Shown: positions 11,101 through 23,100 of the stretch, piece by piece
How the letters are laid out: each line of letters starts with the position of its first letter
How positions within the stretch are numbered: the first letter of the stretch is position 1
Assembly (NCBI GenBank): GCA_037349105.1
Contig: JAYJMM010000120.1
Span: 2,625,001 to 2,689,000 of the forward strand
Length of the DNA: 64,000 nt
Origin: Limnomonas spitsbergensis
Taxonomy: Eukaryota > Chlorophyta > Chlorophyceae > Chlamydomonadales
Reading direction: 5' to 3'
Made by a program: the position numbers and the translations under genes
The notes under the pieces: model-generated
What the model was told of the DNA's origin: nothing
What the model saw: the letters and a program-made list of their open reading frames with translations, nothing else
The model's database searches: none

Positions 11101-14100
11101 AAATCGTGAAATTAAGGATATCGAGAGGTTCGAGATATCAGGGGGTAAAGAAATCAAGGTGTTGATGAATCAACAGTTTAAAGAAATTGCAATCGACCTT
11201 GAAACAATTCCAACCGCAAGTCAAACTGTTAAGGCTTTGCAAATATTGGAATTCCCTGTAATCGCAATTCATTTTAGTGCACTCCCCTTAAAACTTGTCT
11301 TTTCTAACGTTCGTGCAGCACTTCATTCATCACGCAGGTCGAAATATAATTATACCCAAACCAGGCTACGCGTAAAATCCACCAACGGTATAAACCTGCC
11401 ATCCTGGTGTGCGCGCATGCCAGCAATTGTTTTACTCCCGCCCGCGTCATAATTGTGCACCTCAAATAAATACATTCCAAATACCGCACAGCTACTTGAT
11501 GCACCACCCCAAGAAATGAATTTGGAGCCAAACAGCATTTTATGGTGCAACACGTCAATTTCTGAGCTCCCGCTCCCATTAATCCATTAAGCCGCTTCAC
11601 ATGACATCGTTCAAGGCTACCTACCAAGCCTCAACCGCGCCACACTCACTGGGCCCCCCCCTGGCTAATCAGCCTCCCTTCCGCCTAGCAGCTGACTAAT
11701 CTATCGTGGACTCAAGAGATCGTCTCACTGGAGTTAACCATCAGGGCAGGACAGCCACACCACAGCCAAGAACAAAGGGCCGCAACTCAGGGCCGCATCA
11801 GGGCAGGAGGGCAGCAACTAAGCCAAGAACAAAGGGCCGCAACTCAGCCAAGAACAAATCATCAACAAAGCAGGGCCTCACCTCAGAATAGGACAAATCA
11901 TCATCCACATCCTTGCAGTCCCCCCCTCGGACCTTGAGAGGTAACAGATTGTACCTGCAGGCATGAATTGGGATGGTGGGGTTACAGGACGCCTTGGGCA
12001 GTTTGGCCCTTCCTCGACCAAGGCCCTTTCAGACAAGCTCTTTTTCAGCCAAGGCCCTTTCAAATAAGGTCCTTTCAAGCAAAGCTCTTCCGAACAAGGC
12101 CATCTGGTGAATGAATAGACGCTGTAAGCATTCAACGACAACCCTCACAGCCTTTGCCTTGCATACCTCTACCAAGATAGCGCTCAGCTGCGCGTTGATG
12201 CTAGCCAAGGGACGGTGCCCCCTCCCAGGCAGCAAGCTCAGCAAGCACAAACACGTATGTCACACATCTAATTTCAAGACACATAGCAGACATGTTTGAT
12301 TTCTGTTGAAGGGCATCCATCAATTCAAACAATTTCGCTTCTAGACCGGTACATAACCACTCAGCTACTTGTAGCTACCACGGCCATCATGCGTCTGGTT
12401 TTATTTGCTGGCCATGCCTGCTCAGACTGCCCACCTGAAGCCGTTGGGGGCGAGGCTCATGCTCACTGAGGAGCTGGAGGCGGACGGATCTGGCTGCTGG
12501 ATGGGCGGATCCGACAACAGATCCGGCAACAGATCCGGCTGCTGGGCTTGTCGTCCCTCCGGCCCGCCTCCCGCCTCTCCTTCTTCATTGATCCCCTCTG
12601 TAAGCCTCTCCGCTCCCGGCAGCAGCACCCCTGATTGCTGAATGCCTCCGTTCTGGTTGGGGCCTGCTGCGGTGGCTGCTGCATCTGCGGCGGGGGGCTT
12701 GATGGGCACCACTGCATGTGGCAGTATGGCGGCGGCTGAGCTGGATGGCAGGGAGGGCTGGTGCAGCATCGGGAACAGGCCTGAGTGCAGGCAGTTGAGC
12801 TTGACCTGGGGTTGGAGGGAGGGAGTGGGGTGAGGGGTTGGCAGTTGGGCTTGACCTGGGGTTGGGGGGAGGGAGTGGGGTTGACGATATTTAGAACAAG
12901 CAAAACTTACTTAATGCTGTTTTATTTAATACTAATTCCCCCCCTTCTATACCGAACCAAAATTTGAGAAGAAAAGTGAGGTTCGGGAGCTTGGTAAAAG
13001 CTTGGTCGAGTCTAGGCGAATATCCATTCATACCCACAAAGGAGAGGCATCCAAAGCTTCCTAGGACTGTATCCACACATTGTTCACACATCCCCCGGAG
13101 TGCATCCGCACACTGTTTACACATCCTCAGGACTTTATCCACACCCTGTCCACACATCCTCAGAAATGCATTCACATCATTCCGGGATCCTCAACCCGGC
13201 AGCTAACCTTGCTACTGCCTGTCCACCCTAGGCTTCAAGATCCAGGGTTCCAGATCCAGGATTCAAGATCCAGGGTTCAAGCCTCCCCCACGGCCCGCCA
13301 CTTGCCTGCAGCTCCGTCGCCCGCCTCAGCGTCACCTTCTGGCCGCGCCCCGAGGCGCACACCACGTGCTGCCAGGCGGGCCCCAGGCGCCGCAGCCATG
13401 CCTGGTAGGCCGGCGTGGCCACGAGCGCAGGCGGGCTCAGGTGCATGATCACGCGGTGCTTGAGGTTGGCGGGCGAGGCGGGGGAGGTGGCGGCGGCGGC
13501 GGCGGCGGCCTCAGCCTCGACCTCATCCTGCAGGTGGATCGCACAAGAGAGGGTGCCAGGATCAGGGGCAGAGAGGCATCCACCCCCGAATTCGTCAATG
13601 TGTCACCCTCCTCCTCTTGGCTGTGAAGTCTTCAGAAGTTTTCGCAGAGCGTCACATCATGTGATGCATGGAGAGGTGCCCATGAACCGGTAAAAGTAGA
13701 AATTAAAGAGTTCATTAATTAAGCGAATGAACTAATTAAAAGGAATCGAGTACTGGTAATTAGGTTAAGTAGAAAATCATGTACTGGGACAGCAAGCGAA
13801 AGGTCCCTAGCGGCGGCCCCTAACAGAACAGAGCACACAACGCCATTAATACAGAAACCCACTGAAAGCCCCATTGCCGTGCCATCAATTTGGAACTTTG
13901 TGTAAGCCCTGCAGGCAGCCCCACCGCGCAGGCCGTGGCGGTGAGTGACTTTTTAACACAACTTGCTCAGTCCCTCCTGCCCCCGCTCACCGTCACTTGC
14001 TCAGCCCCTCCTACCCCCGCCTACCGTCACTTGCTCAGTGATGCCCTGCCACCCCGCTCATCTTCCACGAACTCAGTAACTAAAACCCTGCTTGCTCAGT

Positions 14101-17100
14101 GATCCTCCGCCACCCCGCTCACCGTCCACTTGCTCAGTGGCCCCCTGCCACCCTGCTCCTCAGCTGCTACGGTCTCTAGGTGTGAGTGCGTGGGCAGGTC
14201 CAGAACGACGACGATCGGCCCAGGCATATTGGGCGGATTCAGGACCTCGTGGGGGTGGACCACGCGGCCAGTGAGCAGCGTAACAGACTGGCCACGCTGC
14301 AGGTCACCACGCTCCTACAGGCCATACAAATGTGTGTGTCTGTTAGAGAGAGGAGGCTTCAGGGGGAGGCTCACGGACTGGCTGCGCTGCAGGTCACCAC
14401 GCTCCTAAAGGCTGTGAAAGGGTGTGATAGAGAGGAGGGTTCAGGGAGGGTTCACGGATTTTGGTCGAGAGTTGAGGGTGTGGGGCTATGAGACTCAGAG
14501 AGGATGCGATGAGAGGGGGGCGTTTTAATTATGTACCTGCACCTCCACCCTCCCCATGCCTCCATACCCCCCCCCCCTGCTGGCCTGCCTGCACCTCCCC
14601 CGTCCCCCCTGCTGGCCTCCCCGCACCTCCCCTTCCCCCCCTTCTGGGCTACCCGCACCTCCCCACTCCCCCCCCCCTACTGACCTCCCCGCCCGCCTCC
14701 CCCTGCTGGCCTCCCCGCACCATCCCACTCTCCCCCCCATGCTGGCCCCCCCACACCACCCCACTCTCCCCCCCTGCTGGCCTCCCCGCACCACCCCACT
14801 CCCCCCCCCCTGCTGGCCTCCCTGCACCACCCCACTCCCCCCCCCTGCTGGCCTCCCCGCACCACCCCACTCCCCCCCCCTGCTGGCTTCCCCGCACCCC
14901 CCTCCTCTCCCCTCCATCCCCCCCCCACGCCGGCCTCCCCGAACCCCCCTACTCTCCCCCCCCCTGCCCCCCCCTGCCAGCCTCCCCGCACCTTGCCTTG
15001 CGGCACGTCCAGCGCTGTCGCCCGCGCCGCATCGAACTTGCCAGGTACGCCCTTCATCTCGCACACATAGCAGGCGGCATCCGCAGGCGGGTGCCATGTC
15101 GCAAACAGCCGGTCCAGAGTGGCAGCAGCCAAGGGGGCTGGGCCGGGGTGGCAGGCCAAGTCTGGCAGCGAAGACGGCCCGGCGGATGCCTACACCAGAG
15201 GGGGGAATGGGGCAGCACAGGGGATACGATTCTAGGTTAAGGGGTTTGTGCGGGGTTCACAGATGAAGAGCCAAGACCCTAACTGGTTCCAAGCTTCAGT
15301 AACGAGTAAAGTCTGTCAGGGGTGTGTATAAATCCTTCTCGGCAGACAGTCGTGCCGCCAGCGGGTGGCGAAAAGAGCAACGCACAAAACAACAGCAAGA
15401 GTAATATTAGCAGGACAACCCTTGTCAATCATTAGGCGGTTATCATCACTCATTACTCATCAGTCATCAGACACTACTCATTACGCGCCACTCATCAGAC
15501 AGCACTCATCACTCATTACTCATCAAGCAGAACATACCACTCATCAGGCAGAACGCATCACTCATCAAACAATACTCATCACACATCACTCACCAGGCAG
15601 CACGTATCACTCATCACTCATTAGACATCACTCATCAGGCTGTACTAATCACTCATCACACATCAGGTGGCACTCATCACTCGTTACTCGCGAGGCATCA
15701 CTCATCAGGCAGTAGCCATCGCTCATCACAAGGAAGGTGGCACTCATCACTCATTACTCATCAATCAGCATGCAAGTCCTCAGCAGTGACTGCGTTCCGG
15801 GTAAACGCGCAAGCCTCTAAACACCAAACGCCCCACGGCACAGAATCAGCCCTAGCAGCCCTTGCATGAACAAAAGACAGTACCTCGGCAGCATCCAAAG
15901 TCTTGGGCCTCTTTGAGGCGACTATGCCTTCTTCCACTGGGCTGGACTGGCCTACGCTGCCCGCCGGCTCCGAGCCCTCTCCCGCTCCACGTTTCACGCC
16001 TTGCTGCTGCTGCTGCTGCTGCTGCTGAGCATTGTGGCCTGGCTTTGCAGCTGGGCTGATCACCACTGGTCGCATGATCATGAACTCGTTCTCCACGAGG
16101 GGCTCCAGCACGTGCTGCCTGCCTGGGCGGAAAAAAAAGCATGTGGGCGGGGAGGAGTAAACGAGGGCAGTCAAGGGTGACGAGAGCGGGGATGAACGCA
16201 TGGGGGTATGGATAGAAAATCGAGGCTCTGAATGAGAACAGGGAATGGTACCAGACGCATGCTGCTCGTCTGAGGGGAGGAAGGTACCACGAGATCGGGG
16301 ATGAACGTACGCGCGCCTGAACATGGAATTCAAACACTGAGTGACTAGGCCAGGTAATAAGTCAAAGCATATCCCATTCATCAGAGCAAGGTGGAACAGC
16401 CGCGCAATCACAGGCCAGGTGAAGTTAGCTACTGCCCCGGGGGGGGACAGAGACTACTGATATGAGGCTAGAGGCTGGGCTGGAAGACTAGGGGAAGAGA
16501 GGGAAGTAGGGAAGAGCCGCGCAAGCACAGGTCAGGGGTACACCAGCGGATCAGGAGTGCGGGCGGGATGCACTGAAGCTTTGAAGGAGGTCGGGCTCAT
16601 CACACCCGTCAAGACAAGATGCGCTGGCTGCGCAAGCACAAAAACTTTCCTCCTTGCCATCCACAACGACTCCAGCCTCATGGTCCCCAAAGCTGCGAGG
16701 TTGAGAGAGATATTTCCCGGCACTGTCATGCCTCTATATTGCATTCCACTTTGTGTTATTCGTTTCTACTACCGGTATATCTTCCTCCTGTTTTTTGCAC
16801 TGACGGAGCTGCTCCACATAAGTGTGGGAAGTATTCCTTCTGGCCAACTGCCGTAGAGTGTGAAAATACCAGCTGATCAAGAGGGCAGGCAGGATGACTT
16901 GAGACGGCGGGGGAATGCGGGAGGGCACGGGAGAGTACAGGGGGAGATGGTAGGGCACGGTAACGTACGAGAGGGTATGGGGGGGAGGTGCGGGGGGGTA
17001 TATATGGGAGGCTACTTGAAGCCCGAAGGAGTCCGGGATAATCCTCAGCCTGTAGAGTTCAGCAGCTGGGTGATCCAGGAAACCCACACACCTGCACCCC

Positions 17101-20100
17101 ACACCTGTACCCCACACTTCCACCTCACGCTTGTACTCCGAACTTGCACCCCACACCTGCACCCCACACTTGCACCCCACACCTGCAATGTCCCTTTTCC
17201 CTGATTTAAGCTCCTTGATATTGAGGCTCTGCGTGTTATTAATGTAGCTCTTGAATGCGCTCACGTATGCCTGAACGCCCTCGGGGCCTGGGGGGGGGAG
17301 GAGTGGGGGGGCAAGCAGGCAGGGGAGATAAGCACGGGAGCAGGGGACCGGTTCTTAGAGGGCGGAGGCACGGCATCAGGGCTGGCTCGCCGTGAGCATC
17401 TCACATCCGCGTTTCAGTGCGGAGGGAGAGGACCGCGGTGCTGGAAACCTGGGGGCTGATGTAAAATTATGCTGATACTTTGTGTGAGGCTTTTGATCCT
17501 CACGAGTCAAACGCCTCACACAATATATCAGCATGGTTATATCATCCCTTGAAAATAGGCAGGTGCTTAGGGAGTAGGTCCATCTTTAAGAGAAATAAGT
17601 GGACCCTAAATCAATGGGTCCATCCTTTGGGAGAAAAGGTGGAACTCAGGGGAATGTGTTCATCCTTTGAAGGCTACAAGTGAGGCTGGGGATCTCTCTT
17701 GATCTATTGAGAGCCCGTCCAGTATGTCACCCAAATGCCAATCGATGCATCCATGATCATGGTATCAAGAGCCGGCCGGGTTTCTCTCAACAATTGGGGT
17801 CTGCTTAAATGACATGCCAGTGGAGAACACAGCTCTTGACAGATGCTGGCCAGGCTTTTCCAGCTTCTGAATTCGGAGCGCATCCCAAGCAGGCACGCAC
17901 CTGCAATGGCGCAGACCTCGATGAATGAGTTCTGCTAAAAAAAACGGGGTCTGCTAAAAACAAAAATGGTGGATGCTGGTAAGGCATTTCCAGCCTCTGA
18001 ATTTGGAAAGCATTCCAAGCAAGCGCGCACCTGCAATGGTGCAGACCTCTTGTCCCTTGAGCAGCCCCCCCGCATCTGAGGAAGCCACGCTGGTCGACAG
18101 CAGCATTCCTGGACAGGGGAGGATACACGCAAAATTCACACATTTAAATAAAAGGTATGAACATGCACATACTCTCAGATCAGTTGTGGTGCAAAGGGGG
18201 CATTGGTGCAGCCACCCAAATTCATGCACACACAGGTCCACAGCAGCATTCCTGGAGGAGGGAAACATGCACGCAAATTCACACACTAGCAGAAAATCAT
18301 GCACACACTCTCAGGTCAGTTGTGGTTCAGGGATCAAGGGTGCATTCATTGGTGCATCCACCAATATTAGTGTTCTGCAAGTAAGCCATTTTTTCATCCA
18401 TGGTTTGAGTGATTTCAGTCCCCAACTTGTAAAAGCATCTGAACCCGGCTTAAGATTATGGCTGCTGAAACTCAGCGAATACTTCGGACAGCGTAAGCGC
18501 CGCAACTGGCACGGCAATTATCAAAAGTGTTTGTTTAAAGGGCTCGGCCGTGCAAACACAGGAAGGTCAGAAAGGTAAAAGCACTCATGAATCATGCCGG
18601 GGTATATCAAAGTGTGGATTGACGCAATAACTAGGCGACCTGCAAACAGCTTCCAAGGCCTTTCACACAGCTCCATTCAGCTCTCTATGCAGCTCCATCC
18701 AGCTCTCTATGCAGCTCCATCCAGCTCTCTATGCAGCTCCATTCAGCTCTCTATGCAGCTCCATTCAGCTCTCTATGCAGCTCCATCCAGCTCTCTATGC
18801 AGCTCCATGCAGCTCTCTATGCAGCTCCATGCAGCTCTCTATGCAGCTCCATGCAGCTCTCTATGCAGCCCATACAGTTCCGCAGCCCATGCAGCTCCAT
18901 CATCTTCAGCCCCGACAAGTTCCCCATGTAGTACGAGAGGCACCGGGTCGTAACGGGCAGGTAAATGAACTGCCGAGGCCGAGGCCGTGGCTGAGGGTGA
19001 GGGATGCAGCTCCTCTGAACAACATAAAGCAAGCACGCCTTGCCCCCAGGCCACACTTGTCCCTGTAGCCACAACTGTTTGCCCCCAGGCCACACTTGTC
19101 CCTGTAGCCGCAACTGTTTGCCCCCAGGCCACACTTGTCCCTGTAGCCACAACTGTTTGCCCCCAGGCCACACTTGTCCCTGTAGCCGCAACTGTTTGCC
19201 CCCAGGCCACACTTGTCCCTGTAGCCACAACTGTTTGCCCCCAGGCCACACTTGTCCCTGTAGCCGCAACTGTTTGCCCCCAGGCCACACTTGTCCCTGT
19301 AGCCGCAACTGTTTGCCTCCAGGCCACACTTGTCCCTGTAGCCGCAACTGTTTGCCCCCAGGCCACACTTGTCCCTGTAGCCGCAACTGTTTGCCCCCAC
19401 GCCACACCTGTCCCTGTAGCCGCAACTGTTTGCCCCCAGGCCACATTTGTCCCTGTAGCCGCAACTGTTTGCCCCCAGGCCACACTTGTCCCTGTAGCCG
19501 CAACTGTTTGCCCCCAGGCCACACTTGTCCCTGTAGCCGCAACTGTTTGCCCCCAGGCCACACTTGTCCCTGTAGCCGCAACTGTTTGCCCCCAGGCCAC
19601 ACTTGTCCCTGTAGCCGCAACTGTTTGCCCCCAGGCCACATTTGTCCCTGTAGCCGCAACTGTTTGCCCCCAGGCCACACTTGTCCCTGTAGCCGCAACT
19701 GTTTGCCCCCAGGCCACACTTGTCCCTGTAGCCGCAACTGTTTGCCCCCAGGCCACACTTGTCCCTGTAGCCGCAACTGTTTGCCCCCAGGCCACACTTG
19801 TCCCTGTAGCCACAACTGTTTGCCCCCAGGCCACACTTGTCCCTGTAGCCGCAACTGTTTGCCCCCAGGCCACACTTGTCCCTGTAGCCACAACTGTTTG
19901 CCCCCAGGCCACACTTGTCCCTGTAGCCGCAACTGTTTGCCCCCAGGCCACACTTGTCCCTGTAGCCGCAACTGTTTGCCCCCAGGCCACACTTGTCAAT
20001 GTAGCCGCAACTGTTTGCCCCCAGGCCACACTTGTCCCTGTAGCCGCAACTGTTTGCCCCAAGGCCACACTTGTCCCTGTAGCCGCAACTGTTTGCCCCC

Positions 20101-23100
20101 AGGCCACACTTGTCCCTGTAGCCACAACTGTTTGCCCCCAGGCCATACTTGTCCCTGTAGCCGCAACTGTTTGCCCCCAGGCCACACTTGTCCCTGTAGC
20201 CGCAACTGTTTGCCCCCAGGCCACACTTGTCCCTGTAGCCGCAACTGTTTGCCCCCAGGCCACACTTGTCCCTATAGCCGCAACTGTTTGCCCCCAGGCC
20301 ACACTTGTCCCTGTAGCCACAACTGTTTGCCCCCAGGCCACACTTGTCCCTGTAGCCGCAACTGTTTGCCCCCAGGCCACACTTGTCCCTGTAGCCGCAA
20401 CTGTTTGCCCCCAGGCCACACTTGTCCCTGTAGCCGCAACTGTTTGCCCCCAGGCCACACTTGTCCCTGTAGCCGCAACTGTTTGCCCCCAGGCCACACT
20501 TGTCCCTGTAGCCGCAACTGTTTGCCCCCAGGCCACATTTGTCCCTGTAGCCGCAACTGTTTGCCCCCAGGCCACACTTGTCCCTGTAGCCGCAACTGTT
20601 TGCCCCCAGGCCACACTTGTCCCTGTAGCCGCAACTGTTTGCCCCCAGGCCACACTTGTCCATGTAGCCGCAACTGTTTGCCCCCAGGCCACACTTGTCC
20701 CTGTAGCCGCAACTGTTTGCCCCCAGGCCACACTTGTCCCTGTAGCCACAACTGTTTGCCCCCAGGCCACACTTGTCCCTGTAGCCGCAACTGTTTGCCC
20801 CCAGGCCACACTTGTCCCTGTAGCCACAACTGTTTGCCCCCAGGCCACACTTGTCCCTGTAGCCGCAACTGTTTGCCCCCAGGCCACACTTGTCCCTGTA
20901 GCCGCAACTGTTTGCCCCCAGGCCACACTTGTCAATGTAGCCGCAACTGTTTGCCCCCAGGCCACACTTGTCCATGTAGCCGCAACTGTTTGCCCCAAGG
21001 CCACACTTGTCCCTGTAGCCGCAACTGTTTGCCCCCAGGCCACACTTGTCCCTGTAGCCACAACTGTTTGCCCCCAGGCCATACTTGTCCCTGTAGCCGC
21101 AACTGTTTGCCCCCAGGCCACACTTGTCCCTGTAGCCGCAACTGTTTGCCCCCAGGCCACACTTGTCCCTGTAGCCGCAACTGTTTGCCCCCAGGCCACA
21201 CTTGTCCCTGTAGCCGCAACTGTTTGCCCCCAGGCCACACTTGTCCCTGTAGCCACAACTGTTTGCCCCCAGGCCACACTTGTCCCTGTAGCCGCAACTG
21301 TTTGCCCCCAGGCCACACTTGTCCCTGTAGCCGCAACTGTTTGCCCCCAGGCCACACTTGTCCCTGTAGCCGCAACTGTTTGCCCCCAGGCCACACTTGT
21401 CCATGTAGCCGCAACTGGTTGCCCTCAGGCCACACTTGTCCCTGTAGCCGCAACTGTTTGCCCCCAGGCCACACTTGTCCCTGTAGCCGCAACTGTTTGC
21501 CCCCAGGCCACACTTGTCCCTGTAGCCGCAACTGTTTGCCCCCAGGCCACACTTGTCCCTGTAGCCGCAACTGTTTGCCCCCAGGCCACACTTGTCCCTG
21601 TAGCCGCAACTGTTTGCCCCCAGGCCACACTTGTCCCTGTAGCCGCAACTGTTTGCCCCCAGGCCACACTTGTCCCTGTAGCCGCAACTGTTTGCCCCCA
21701 GGCCACACTTGTCCCTGTAGCCGCAACTGTTTGCCCCCAGGCCACACTTGTCCATGTAGCCGCAACTGTTTGCCCTCAGGCCACACTTGTCCCTGTAGCC
21801 GCAACTGTTTGCCCCCAGGCCACACTTGTCCCTGTAGCCGCAACTGTTTGCCCCCAGGCCACACTTGTCCATGTAGCCGCAACTGTTTGCCCTCAGGCCA
21901 CACTTGTCCCTGTAGCCGCAACTGTTTGCCCCCAGGCCACACTTGTCCCTGTAGCCGCAACTGTTTGCCCCCAGGCCACACTTGTCCCTGTAGCCGCAAC
22001 TGTTTGCCCCCAGGCCACACTTGTCCCTGTAGCCGCAACTGTTTGCCCCCAGGCCACACTTGTCCCTGTAGCCGCAAATGTTTGCCCCCAGGCCACACTT
22101 GTCCCTGTAGCCGCAACTGTTTGCCCCCAGGCCACACTTGTCCCTGTAGCCGCAACTGTTTGCCCCCAGGCCACACTTGTCCCTGTAGCCGCAATTGTTT
22201 GCCCCCAGGCCACACTCGTCTCTGTAGCCGCAACTGTTTGCCCCCAGGCCACACTTGTCCCTGTAGCCGCAACTGTTTGCCCCCAGGCCACACTTGTCCC
22301 TGTAGCCGCAACTGTTTGCCCCCAGGCCACACTTGTCCCTGTAGCCACAACTGTTTGCCCCCAGGCCACACTTGTCCCTGTAGCCGCAACTGTTTGCCCC
22401 CAGGCCACACTTGTCCCTGTAGCCGCAACTGTTTGCCCCCAGGCCACACTTGTCCCTGTAGCCGCAACTGTTTGCCCCCAGGCCACACTTGTCCCTGTAG
22501 CCGCAACTGTTTGCCCCCAGGCCACACTCGTGTCTGTAGCCGCAACTGTTTGCCCCCAGGCCACACTTGTCCCTGTAGCCGCAACTGTTTGCCCCCAGGC
22601 CACACTTGTCCCTGTAGCCGCAACTGTTTGCCCCCAGGCCACACTTGTCCCTGTAGCCACAACTGTTTGCCCCCAGGCCACACTTGTCCCTGTAGCCGCA
22701 ACTGTTTGCCCCCAGGCCACACTTGTCCCTGTAGCCGCAACTGTTTGCCCCCAGGCCACACTTGTCCCTGTAGCCACAACTGTTTGCCCCCAGGCCACAC
22801 TTGTCCCTGTAGCCGCAACTGTTTGCCCCCAGGCCACACTTGTCCCTGTAGCCGCAACTGTTTGCCCCCAGGCCACACTTGTCCCTGTAGCCGCAACTGT
22901 TTGCCCCCAGGCCACACTTGTCCCTGTAGCCGCAACTGTTTGCCCCCAGGCCACACTCGTGTCTGTAGCCGCAACTGTTTGCCCCCAGGCCACACTTGTC
23001 CCTGTAGCCGCAACTGTTTGCCCCCAGGCCACACTTGTCCCTGTAGCCGCAACTGTTTGCCCCCAGGCCACACTTGTCCCTGTAGCCACAACTGTTTGCC

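Noticed and set aside
12167..12221. Extra tRNase Z exon reading GHRPLASINAQLSAILVE
   Set aside because: The phase works at its 5' side, but exon 10 joins directly and in frame to YNLLPLKVRGGDCKDVDD at 11954, which fits the family's KYQLRP region better. Including the extra piece would break phase there.
14488..15266. Proline-rich plus-strand and glycine-rich minus-strand open frames of up to 250 codons
   Set aside because: They are produced by the GC-rich intron 7 minisatellite plus exon 7 read on the wrong strand or frame.
15365..15715. 116-codon frame rich in SLITHQ
   Set aside because: It is a translation of the CACTCATCA repeat in tRNase Z intron 6.
18837..18993. Frame FIYLPVTTRCLSYYMGNLSGL as a tRNase Z exon after the array
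   Set aside because: It faintly resembles the FLTR...GGLPG region, but the real exon was found at 44411-44465 (FTRVSTETMAGLPG) with exact phase to both neighbours. This frame has no suitable donor.
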